A stretch of 38,914 nt of DNA from an uncultured Sphingomonadales bacterium (GTDB taxonomy: Bacteria; Pseudomonadota; Alphaproteobacteria; Sphingomonadales; Sphingomonadaceae), in contig CAINGT010000068.1 in the NCBI GenBank assembly GCA_903848655.1, positions 1-38,914 of the forward strand, written 5' to 3'. The notes beneath the pieces are model-generated. The model searched no databases. It had not been told where the DNA came from and was given only the letters and a program-made list of their open reading frames with translations. The translations under genes and the position numbers were made by a program. Below, one piece after another: positions 32,019 to 38,914 of this stretch (positions are counted from its first letter, which is position 1; each line of letters opens with the position of its first letter).

Positions 32019-32690
32019 ATGTCTGTCAGGCTGCATGTCTGGGGTGAGCGTGCGTGTTTCACCCGCCCGGAAATGAAGGTGGAGCGCGTCAGTTATGACG
32101 TAATCACGCCTTCTGCGGCGCGCGGCATTCTGGAAGCGATCCATTGGAAACCAGCGATTCAGTGGCACGTTGATCGCATCCATGTGCTGAAACCAATCCG
32201 GTTTCAGTCGATCCGGCGCAATGAGGTGGGGGTAAAAGCCAGCGCCTCGCTGGCGTCGGGCGCGATGAACCGCGCTGACACCAGCGGCCTCGGTATCGCG
32301 GTGGATGAAAACCGCCAGCAGCGCGCTGCGTTGGTGCTGGTAAACGTCGCCTATGTGATCGAGGCGCATTTCAGCATGACGAACAAGGCAGGACCGGAAG
32401 ATACGCCCGCAAAGCATAGTGCGATGTTCAACCGCCGCGCCGCGCAAGGTCAATGTTTCCACCGGCCCAGCCTCGGCACCCGCGAATTCGCCGCCGAATT
32501 CGCACTGGTACCCGATGGCGGGGCGCTGCCCGAATGCTCGCTGGCCCCGGACGAGCGCGACGCGGACTTTGGATGGATGCTGCACGACATTGACTTTGCA
32601 AACGGCAACCAGTCGCACTTTTTCCGCGCGACGATGCGGGACGGGGTGATTGATGTTCCGGCGCTCCATGGCGCAGAGGTGGTGCGATGA
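32019..32690 (+). CDS. cas5c: Cas5c (Cas5d), crRNA-processing endonuclease of type I-C
   Basis: 223 aa. In I-C systems, which lack Cas6, Cas5c cuts the repeat RNA and stays bound to the 5-prime handle in Cascade. Visible features are the N-terminal RAMP strand V-R-L-H-V-W-G-E-R-A-C-F-T-R-P-E, the loop P-S-A-A-R-G-I-L-E-A-I-H-W-K-P, and K132-H133 in P-A-K-H-S-A-M-F-N-R-R, matching the Lys-His of the Cas5d active site. The Tyr that is part of the Bacillus enzyme's site is not obvious (residues 43 and 49 are Trp). AAGGAG is seven bases before the ATG. The stop overlaps the cas8c start (ATGA). Confidence 0.94.
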   Translation: MSVRLHVWGERACFTRPEMKVERVSYDVITPSAARGILEAIHWKPAIQWHVDRIHVLKPIRFQSIRRNEVGVKASASLASGAMNRADTSGLGIAVDENRQQRAALVLVNVAYVIEAHFSMTNKAGPEDTPAKHSAMFNRRAAQGQCFHRPSLGTREFAAEFALVPDGGALPECSLAPDERDADFGWMLHDIDFANGNQSHFFRATMRDGVIDVPALHGAEVVR

Positions 32691-34501
32691 CCGTGCTGCA
32701 GGCGCTGGATGGATATTACCGCCGGCTCGATAGGCGGGGCGAGGTATCGGCCCCGGGATGGAGTCCTGAAAAATTCGGCTGGTGCGTGATTCTCAATCGC
32801 GACGGCAGTGTGGTCGATGTGCAGAATTTGCACGATCTATCCGGCAAAAAACCCAAAGCTCGGCTTTATCGCGTGCCTGCGGCAGTCAAGCGCACGGTCG
32901 GGATCGCGCCCAATCTGTTTTGGGATAAAACGGCCTATGTTCTTGGCCGGACGGCGGGTGAAGGCAAACGCACCGCGCAAGAACACGCCGCCTTCGTTGC
33001 GGCGCACTTTGCGCGTTTGGCCGGATGCGACGATGAAGGCTTGGTTGCGCTGCGCCATTTTCTGGAAAAATGGCATCCCGCCCGATTTGACGAACCACCG
33101 TTCAAGCCTGAAATGCTCGACGCCAATGTGATGTTCCGGCTCGAAGATGAACTCGGTTTCCTGCACGAACGTGCGGCGGCGCGGGAACTGGTCAATTCCG
33201 CAGGGGACGAAGAAAGCGCTCACGCCGGTGATACCGGGCGATGCCTCGTCACCGGTGATCGCGCTTTGCTGGCCCGATTGCACCCCACGATCAAGGGCGT
33301 GGAAGGCGGACAATCGTCTGGAGCTGCGCTGGTTTCGTTCAATCTCGACGCTTTTACCTCGCTGGGCAAGGAACAGGGGGCCAATGCACCGACCAGCGCT
33401 GGGGCGGCATTCCGCTATGGTGCGGCGCTGAACCATTTGCTGACGCGCGACGGACCAAACCGACTGCGCCGCCCGGTGGGCGATGCGACCGTCGTGTTCT
33501 GGGCTGATGCCGCCGATGCCAAAGCGGCAGACGCTGCCGATGATTTGATCGCGGCATGGCTCGGCAGCGATGTGACCGACGAAGCAGAGGCCGCGCAAGT
33601 ACGGATGCAGATGGAAGCAGTCGCGGCGGGGAGACCGCTCGCTTCGCTTCGCGCCGACATTACCCCCGGCACACGATTTCACGTGCTTGGACTGTCACCC
33701 AATGCCGCCCGGCTATCAGTCCGCTTCTGGCTTACCGACAGCCTTGACACTTTTGCCCGGCGTCTGGCGCAGCATCATCAGGATTGCCGGGTGGAACCAC
33801 CACCGATGGGGTGGGGTGCGGCCCCCTCGGTGGGGCGACTGCTGGTCAATGTCACTGCCATGCAGCGTGACTACAAAAACATTCCGCCTTTGTTGGCGGG
33901 TGAAGTCATGCGCGCGGTGCTGTCTGGCACGCGCTATCCGCTCAGCTTGCTGTCTGCCGCGCTGATGCGGCTGCGTGCGGGTGACACTGCCGATTCCGGT
34001 TGGCACGCTGCTGCGATCCGCGCGGTGCTGGTGCGCCTCAATCGCCGCAATCCCGAAATTCCCGAACAAGGAGAAATGCCGATGAGCCTCGACAAAGAGC
34101 ACAGGACACCGGGTTATCTGCTCGGCCGCCTGTTTGCGGTCTATGAACTGGCGCAACGGGCGGCGCTGGGCCGCGTTAACGCCACTATCCGCGACAAGTA
34201 TTTCGGTGCGGCATCGGCCACCCCGGCCGGGGTCTTTCCGCTGATCGTGCGCGGTGGGCAGAACCATCTTGCCAAAGTGCGCAAGGAAAAGCCCGGCTGG
34301 GCGATGCTGATCGAGCGCGAGCTTGAAGAAATCCACGCCGGGCTGACACCCGCACTGCCACGCGCGTTGCGTCTGCAACAGCAGGGCGAATTTGCCATCG
34401 GCTATTACCATCAACGCGCCGCCAAGCTGAGCAATGACAAAGGCGAGGCGGTTCATGCCGACGATCTGCCCGACACCACTGAAGCCGAAGGGGCCGAATG
34501 A
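32687..34501 (+). CDS. cas8c: Cas8c large subunit of type I-C Cascade
   Basis: 604 aa, typical for Cas8c/Csd1. N-terminal [11 protein letters not shown] and W-C-V-I-L-N-R-D-G, a middle [14 protein letters not shown], and [10 protein letters not shown] fit the family. Cas8c recognises the PAM and recruits Cas3. The C-terminal part, from about residue 466, is the helical region that is also made separately as Cas11c. The ATG at 32687 overlaps the cas5c stop and its own stop overlaps the cas7c ATG, so all three are coupled. Confidence 0.95.
   Translation: MTVLQALDGYYRRLDRRGEVSAPGWSPEKFGWCVILNRDGSVVDVQNLHDLSGKKPKARLYRVPAAVKRTVGIAPNLFWDKTAYVLGRTAGEGKRTAQEHAAFVAAHFARLAGCDDEGLVALRHFLEKWHPARFDEPPFKPEMLDANVMFRLEDELGFLHERAAARELVNSAGDEESAHAGDTGRCLVTGDRALLARLHPTIKGVEGGQSSGAALVSFNLDAFTSLGKEQGANAPTSAGAAFRYGAALNHLLTRDGPNRLRRPVGDATVVFWADAADAKAADAADDLIAAWLGSDVTDEAEAAQVRMQMEAVAAGRPLASLRADITPGTRFHVLGLSPNAARLSVRFWLTDSLDTFARRLAQHHQDCRVEPPPMGWGAAPSVGRLLVNVTAMQRDYKNIPPLLAGEVMRAVLSGTRYPLSLLSAALMRLRAGDTADSGWHAAAIRAVLVRLNRRNPEIPEQGEMPMSLDKEHRTPGYLLGRLFAVYELAQRAALGRVNATIRDKYFGAASATPAGVFPLIVRGGQNHLAKVRKEKPGWAMLIERELEEIHAGLTPALPRALRLQQQGEFAIGYYHQRAAKLSNDKGEAVHADDLPDTTEAEGAE
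34082..34501 (+). CDS. cas11c: Cas11c small subunit from an internal start within cas8c
   Basis: 139 aa in the cas8c frame. A perfect AAGGAG (34068-34073) precedes ATG 34082 by eight bases; ATG 34076 is too close. The product starts [20 protein letters not shown] and continues as mostly helix. Internal translation of Cas11c from cas8c is established for other type I-C systems, where two copies line the crRNA-DNA groove. A strong ribosome site inside a coding region at the expected place is direct support here; expression itself is not shown. Confidence 0.8.
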   Translation: MSLDKEHRTPGYLLGRLFAVYELAQRAALGRVNATIRDKYFGAASATPAGVFPLIVRGGQNHLAKVRKEKPGWAMLIERELEEIHAGLTPALPRALRLQQQGEFAIGYYHQRAAKLSNDKGEAVHADDLPDTTEAEGAE

Positions 34502-35433
34502 TGACCAATCCTGTGACCAACCGCTATGAATTCGTCCTCTATTTCGACGTGACGAATGGCAACCCCAATGGCGATCCCGATGCGGGCAATTTGCCCCGGA
34601 TCGATCCTGAAACCAACCAGGGCCTCGTTTCGGACGTGGCGTTGAAGCGCAAGGTGAGGAATTTCGTTGCTTTGGTGGCGGAGGATACACCGGGGCAGGA
34701 AATCTACATGTCCGAAGGCGCGACGTTGAACCTTCAGCACAAGCGGGCGTGGAAAGCGCTGATGCCCGAAGTGACGAAAGACGATGACTTCAAAAGGTTG
34801 CCCAAGGATCACCAGAAATCACGCGAAATCACGCGCTGGATGTGCGCCAATTTCTGGGACATCCGCACATTTGGTGCGGTGATGACCACGGGGGTCAATG
34901 CCGGCCAAGTGCGCGGCCCGGTGCAGTTCACGTTTGCCCGATCTGTCGAACCGATCCTGCCGCTGGAAATTTCGATCACGCGCATGGCCGCCACGACCGA
35001 AAAGGATGCCGAAGAAAAGGGCGGTCGCACCATGGGCCGCAAACACATCGTGCCATATGGCCTTTATCGCGCGCACGGTTTCGTTTCTGCACCACTGGCC
35101 AGTCACCCGGTCAAGGGCACCGGATTTTCTGAAGCTGACCTCGACTTGTTGTGGCAGGCACTGGCCAACATGTTTGACCATGACCGTTCTGCTGCACGTG
35201 GCGAGATGGCCACGCGCAAGCTGATCGTATTCCGTCATGCCAGCGCGCTGGGCAATGCGCAGGCGCAATCGCTGTTTGATCGGGTAAAGACATGGCGCGT
35301 ACACGCCGGCTCCACCCAGCCGATTGGTGCGCAAGCGACCGACAATTGGCCCCCGGCGCGGGCATGGGCTGATTATGCCGTGACCATCGACACCGCCGGG
35401 CTGCCAGCGGGTGTCGAGGTGATCGAAAAGTAG
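34498..35433 (+). CDS. cas7c: Cas7c backbone subunit of type I-C Cascade
   Basis: 311 aa Cas7/Csd2. The N-terminus contains the hallmark [23 protein letters not shown], followed by [10 protein letters not shown]. The centre has [10 protein letters not shown] and [15 protein letters not shown]. Several copies coat the crRNA spacer. ATG 34498 overlaps the cas8c stop; ATG 34501 is equally possible. AAGGGG lies just upstream. Length is normal for the family. Confidence 0.96.
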   Translation: MMTNPVTNRYEFVLYFDVTNGNPNGDPDAGNLPRIDPETNQGLVSDVALKRKVRNFVALVAEDTPGQEIYMSEGATLNLQHKRAWKALMPEVTKDDDFKRLPKDHQKSREITRWMCANFWDIRTFGAVMTTGVNAGQVRGPVQFTFARSVEPILPLEISITRMAATTEKDAEEKGGRTMGRKHIVPYGLYRAHGFVSAPLASHPVKGTGFSEADLDLLWQALANMFDHDRSAARGEMATRKLIVFRHASALGNAQAQSLFDRVKTWRVHAGSTQPIGAQATDNWPPARAWADYAVTIDTAGLPAGVEVIEK

Positions 35434-35445
35434 GGGCTACCCGCG

Positions 35446-36123
35446 ATGATGCCGCCGCCGCCATCGGACCCTGCTGCCGAAGAGGCGCTGGTTCCGGTGT
35501 CCGCGTTGCAGCACATGCTGTTTTGCCCCCGGCAATGCGCGCTTATTCACATCGAGCGTGTGTGGGCAGAAGACGGAGCCACTGCCGAAGGGCATTTGCT
35601 CCATGCCCGTGTCGATGGCGGAAAACCGGATCGGCGGGCGGGGGTGCGCACGGTGCGCGCGCTGACTTTGCGCTCGTTTGCGCACGGCCTTGCGGGCAAG
35701 GCGGATGCGGTCGAGTTTCATGGCGGCACGCCCTATCCCGTGGAATACAAGCGCGGACGGCCAAAGGCACATCGCGCCGATGAAGTGCAGCTTTGCGCGC
35801 AGGCCTTGTGCCTGGAAGAAATGTTTGGTGTGCCCGTTCCCGCTGGTGCGCTGTTCTATGCGCAAACCAACAAGCGGCTTGTCGTTGCATTCGATCCCGA
35901 CTTGCGCGCGCTGACCATCCGCATTGCTGCTGAAACTGGGGCGATGTTTACAGCGGGGCGGACCCCGCCGCCCCGCGCGATGCCTGCTTGCCGCAAATGC
36001 TCGCTCGCAGCGCATTGCCAGCCGCGCAAGCTGGAACGGCCCCCCTCGGTCAGCCGCTGGCTGTTGCGCCAGATCGATGATACTGTCAGCACGGACTTGC
36101 CGCGACCGAATGAGGCTGTCTGA
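35446..36123 (+). CDS. cas4: Cas4 exonuclease of the adaptation module
   Basis: 225 aa. The RecB-like nuclease motifs are G-H-L-L-H near residue 50, G-K-A-D-A-V-E, and V-E-Y-K-R-G-R. The iron-sulfur cluster Cys residues are Cys27, Cys31 (F-C-P-R-Q-C) and the C-terminal C-x2-C-x5-C (A-C-R-K-C-S-L-A-A-H-C). Cas4 trims prespacers and selects PAM-bearing ends together with Cas1-Cas2. The N-terminus is Pro-rich; ATG 35449 is an alternative start. The stop overlaps the cas1 ATG by one base. Confidence 0.95.
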   Translation: MMPPPPSDPAAEEALVPVSALQHMLFCPRQCALIHIERVWAEDGATAEGHLLHARVDGGKPDRRAGVRTVRALTLRSFAHGLAGKADAVEFHGGTPYPVEYKRGRPKAHRADEVQLCAQALCLEEMFGVPVPAGALFYAQTNKRLVVAFDPDLRALTIRIAAETGAMFTAGRTPPPRAMPACRKCSLAAHCQPRKLERPPSVSRWLLRQIDDTVSTDLPRPNEAV

Positions 36124-37163
36124 TGCGCAAGTTGCTCAACACCATTTACGTCACCACCGACAATGCCTGGCTGCGCAAGGATGGTGCCAATGTGGTGGTG
36201 GAAGTTGAAGGGACTGAACGGGGCAGGGTGCCGTTGCACCTGATCGAAGGTATCGTCTGCTTCGGCAGACCGGGTGCGTCGCCAGCGCTGATGGCAGCTT
36301 GCGCGGAAAGCGGCATTGCCTTGTCATTTCTTACCCCGCACGGCAAGTTTCTTGCCCGGATGGAGGGTGCCCGATCCGGCAACGTCCTGCTGCGCCGCAC
36401 CCAATATCGGATCGCCGATGATCCCGCGCGGGCCGTGCCGATCGTGCGCGGCATCGTGGTGGCAAAGGCGGCCAACCAACGCACGGTCTTGCGCCGGGCG
36501 CTGCGCGATCATGCTGGCAGCATGAAGCCAGAGGCGCGCGCGTTGGTCGAAGCCGCCGATGTGCGGCTTGGCCAAGTTGCCCGGCACGCCGCGCAGTCAG
36601 ACGAAGTTGCCATTCTGCGCGGGTATGAAGGCGATGCCGCGCAAGTCTATTTCGGGGCGTTCGATGCGATGATTCTGGGCGAACGTACCGCCTTTGCGTT
36701 TAACGTGCGATCTCGCCGCCCGCCGCTTGACCGGATCAATGCGCTGTTGTCGTTTCTTTATGCCATGCTCGGGCATGATTGCCGTTCGGCGTTGGAGAGC
36801 GTTGGCTGTGATCCGCAGGTTGGCTTGCTCCATGCCGACAAGCCCGGTCGCGCCAGCCTGGCGCTTGATCTGATGGAAGAATTCCGGCCCGTGCTGGCGG
36901 ACCGGCTCGCGCTGTCGCTGGTCAATCGTGGCCAAGTGAAGGCCGATGATTTTCGCATTGACGATGGAGGTGCGGTAACTTTGACCGACGACGGGCGCAA
37001 GGCGGTGCTGGTTGCGTGGCAGGATCGCAAGAAGCGCGAACTGCGCCATCCGTTTCTGGGCGAATCCATGCCTTTGGGGCTGGTACCGCATATTCAGGCA
37101 TTGCTGCTATCGCGGCATTTGCGCGGCGATCTTGATGGGTATCCTGCATTTGTGTGGAAATAG
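36123..37163 (+). CDS. cas1: Cas1 spacer integrase, type I-C
   Basis: 346 aa. Cas1 integrates spacers at the leader end of the array. The metal-binding triad is Glu169 (R-G-Y-E-G-D-A-A), His237 (G-L-L-H-A-D) and Asp249 (S-L-A-L-D-L-M-E-E-F-R-P). The N-terminal beta domain starts L-L-N-T-I-Y-V-T. The gene overlaps cas4 by one base and lies three bases before cas2. All catalytic residues are present, so acquisition is probably functional. Confidence 0.97.
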   Translation: MRKLLNTIYVTTDNAWLRKDGANVVVEVEGTERGRVPLHLIEGIVCFGRPGASPALMAACAESGIALSFLTPHGKFLARMEGARSGNVLLRRTQYRIADDPARAVPIVRGIVVAKAANQRTVLRRALRDHAGSMKPEARALVEAADVRLGQVARHAAQSDEVAILRGYEGDAAQVYFGAFDAMILGERTAFAFNVRSRRPPLDRINALLSFLYAMLGHDCRSALESVGCDPQVGLLHADKPGRASLALDLMEEFRPVLADRLALSLVNRGQVKADDFRIDDGGAVTLTDDGRKAVLVAWQDRKKRELRHPFLGESMPLGLVPHIQALLLSRHLRGDLDGYPAFVWK

Positions 37164-37166
37164 CCA

Positions 37167-37457
37167 ATGCTGATGCTGGTGACTTATGACGTAAATACGC
37201 TGGATGCGGCGGGCCGCCGCCGGTTGCGCCGGGTTGCCCGGGCGTGCCTGGATCTGGGGCAGCGCGTGCAGAATTCGGTATTCGAATGCGAAGTCGATCC
37301 GGCGCAATGGGCCACGCTGCGCGCCAGACTGCTGAACGAAATCGATCCGGAAAAAGACTCGCTGCGGTTTTACCGCCTTGGTGCCGATGGCAAAAAGCGG
37401 GTCGAACATGCAGGTGCGAAAGAGATTGTCGATCTTGGCGGTCCGCTTTTGTTCTAA
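37167..37457 (+). CDS. cas2: Cas2, partner of Cas1
   Basis: 96 aa ferredoxin-fold protein. The first strand L-V-T-Y-D-V-N-T carries the conserved Asp. R-V-Q-N-S-V-F-E-C-E-V and L-R-F-Y-R-L follow as usual for I-C Cas2. It dimerises and bridges two Cas1 dimers in the integration complex. It is the last cas gene; the leader starts after its TAA. Confidence 0.96.
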   Translation: MLMLVTYDVNTLDAAGRRRLRRVARACLDLGQRVQNSVFECEVDPAQWATLRARLLNEIDPEKDSLRFYRLGADGKKRVEHAGAKEIVDLGGPLLF

Positions 37458-37648
37458 CGCTTGTGGCCCGCGCGCGAACCTGGTTCTGCACACCAATCCC
37501 CGCAGGGTTCGCGCCCCAAAAAACTCAATAAAATCATAGTTATTCGACGGGGCCGACCGAAAACAAGCCGCCAACCGACTATAAGACACGGACATTCGCG
37601 CAAAGTCGGGGATTTACTGTTCTTTCTCATTGTCTTATCCCCCACACC
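37458..37648 (+). promoter_or_regulatory. CRISPR leader
   Basis: These 191 bases between cas2 and the first repeat hold no gene. The first part has an inverted repeat GCGCGAACC (37472-37480) and GGTTCGCGC (37506-37514), followed by CCCCAAAAAACTC. The part from 37515 on is richer in A and T than the flanks (for example AATAAAATCATAGTTATT and ACTATAAGACAC), as expected of a leader with the array promoter and integration host factor or Cas1-Cas2 contacts. An exact promoter cannot be fixed; TATAAG at 37580 is one candidate -10. Confidence 0.7.
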
Positions 37649-38914
37649 AGTCGCCCCCGCACGGGGGCGTGGATCGAAACCCGCCCGAAGAAGTCGCCGC
37701 GCTTCGCGCGCACAGTCGCCCCCGCACGGGGGCGTGGATCGAAACCTGCCCTAGCGCGTTCGGATCGTTGTAGACGGTAGTCGCCCCCGCACGGGGGCGT
37801 GGATCGAAACAACGATGGGTATGTCGATCTGGTGCAGCGGCGGGACAGTCGCCCCCGCACGGGGGCGTGGATCGAAACGCTGGTGAAATCACCTTCCACG
37901 CCGCCCCCGTTAGTCGCCCCCGCACGGGGGCGTGGATCGAAACGTGTTCGACGTGGGCGATCAGCCAGGGCGTGGCGAGTCGCCCCCGCACGGGGGCGTG
38001 GATCGAAACATCGTTCCAGGCCGCAGCACGCCGATCAGTTCATAGTCGCCCCCGCACGGGGGCGTGGATCGAAACTTGTCCTCTTGGACGGTAGCTCAAT
38101 CCGCAAGCCAGTCGCCCCCGCACGGGGGCGTGGATCGAAACGGGTTCGGTCAGCACCGAAAGCCATTCGTCAGGGAGTCGCCCCCGCACGGGGGCGTGGA
38201 TCGAAACATAGGCGACATTCGGCGCGGTTTCGATTCGCCCGCCCAGTCGCCCCCGCACGGGGGCGTGGATCGAAACAAGGCTCAACTGATCGTGCCGAAG
38301 TTGGGTGGAAAGTCGCCCCCGCACGGGGGCGTGGATCGAAACAACGCCACGCTGGTGGTTGCGCTCGGGTGGGCGCAGTCGCCCCCGCACGGGGGCGTGG
38401 ATCGAAACATGAAACAGACTGGCTTGGGGCATGGCAGTGCAAAGTCGCCCCCGCACGGGGGCGTGGATCGAAACAACAGCGCCAGCCGCGACGGACGACC
38501 GTTTGCCAGTCGCCCCCGCACGGGGGCGTGGATCGAAACGTCCGCGCTCGCCCCTTCGCCCGGAATTTTCACCCAGTCGCCCCCGCACGGGGGCGTGGAT
38601 CGAAACGACCACCGGGTGTTCGCTGCTGCAGACGAGCTGGCGAGTCGCCCCCGCACGGGGGCGTGGATCGAAACGCACTGACCCCGCGTTTTTCCGCATC
38701 GTTTGCACAGTCGCCCCCGCACGGGGGCGTGGATCGAAACGCCGTGGGTGTGGTTGACCAAGTGCCAGGCCAGCAGTCGCCCCCGCACGGGGGCGTGGAT
38801 CGAAACATCGTTGAGCGTGCTGACGCGGCCCCGGCGCACAGTCGCCCCCGCACGGGGGGGTGGATCGAAACTGACTGGTTTGGGACGAGAGGGTCGTGGG
38901 TTCGCAAGTCGCCC
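37649..38914 (+). CRISPR. Type I-C CRISPR array, 19 full repeats plus a partial one, open at the right edge
   Basis: The repeat is 32 bases, starting AGTCGCCCCCGCAC and ending GGATCGAAAC. It folds into a stem of CGCCCCC and GGGGGCG around GCAC, leaving TGGATCGAAAC, an 11-base handle as expected from Cas5c cleavage. Repeats start at 37649, 37714, 37779, 37847, 37912, 37978, 38044, 38110, 38176, 38245, 38311, 38377, 38443, 38508, 38575, 38643, 38709, 38775 and 38840; an eight-base start of the next is at 38907. Spacers are 33-37 bases, mostly 34, and all differ. All repeats are identical except the nineteenth, with C to G at 38859. Transcription runs rightward from the leader. Confidence 0.98.

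Noticed and set aside
38076..38109. Spacer 7 contains GGTAGCTCAAT, which recalls the D-arm of a tRNA
   Set aside because: The match is about 11 bases with no acceptor or anticodon stem around it. A tRNA-gene protospacer cannot be claimed without a search.
37649..38914. Long open frames with repeated V-S-I-H-A-P-V-R-G-R-L or S-P-P-H-G-G-V-D-R-N units through the array
   Set aside because: These are translations of the CRISPR repeat, not a repeat protein; unit spacing equals repeat plus spacer and the frame depends on spacer length.

Overview
The window is high-GC, densely packed bacterial DNA with mostly short gaps, many four-base ATGA or GTGA overlaps and several GTG or TTG starts. The gene families, and a palindromic element of a kind common in alphaproteobacteria, point to an alphaproteobacterium, most likely a sphingomonad (Novosphingobium/Sphingobium type). 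This assignment is an inference; no rRNA or other marker gene is present.

Layout. (1) 1-275: left edge, with the first 16 codons of a probable transposase on the minus strand and a degenerate palindromic repeat. (2) 276-27722: a steroid or bile-acid catabolic cluster in four blocks. A minus-strand block (276-3488) has a KshA-like Rieske oxygenase, two SDRs and a SnoaL-fold protein. A plus-strand block (3619-5361) has a LysR regulator and a 3-alpha-hydroxysteroid dehydrogenase. A second minus-strand block (5397-8893) has an HsaD/TesD-type hydrolase, a KstD-like flavoprotein, an SRPBCC protein and a BaiE-like steroid dehydratase. A 19-gene plus-strand block (9189-27722) has the HsaC/TesB extradiol dioxygenase, IpdA, IpdB, IpdC, EchA20, FadA6, IpdF, FadD3, four acyl-CoA dehydrogenases, a MaoC hydratase, ketosteroid isomerase, a second thiolase and further SDRs. 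(3) 27724-27769: a palindromic repeat. (4) 27797-29328: a minus-strand cupin and fumarylacetoacetase-family pair. (5) 29591-37457: a complete type I-C cas operon (cas3-cas5c-cas8c-cas7c-cas4-cas1-cas2) with an internal cas11c start inside cas8c. (6) 37458 to the end: leader and a CRISPR array of 19 full repeats, running off the right edge.

How the genes fit together. HsdA oxidises a 3-alpha-hydroxyl, ketosteroid isomerase moves the double bond, the KstD-like enzyme desaturates the ring, and KshA 9-alpha-hydroxylates to open ring B. HsaC and HsaD then cleave ring A meta-wise. The remaining C/D-ring propionate (HIP) is activated by FadD3 and degraded by IpdF, the acyl-CoA dehydrogenases, EchA20, IpdC, IpdAB and FadA6. 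HsaAB, KshB, the HsaEFG set and an evident side-chain module are not in the window. The most interesting part is the group of poorly described proteins beside the known enzymes: a BaiE-like SnoaL dehydratase with a full set of candidate catalytic residues, a second SnoaL protein, an SRPBCC protein, an SDR without its catalytic Tyr, and an extended SDR with a C-terminal zinc ribbon. Together they suggest removal of steroid hydroxyls, as needed for bile acids.
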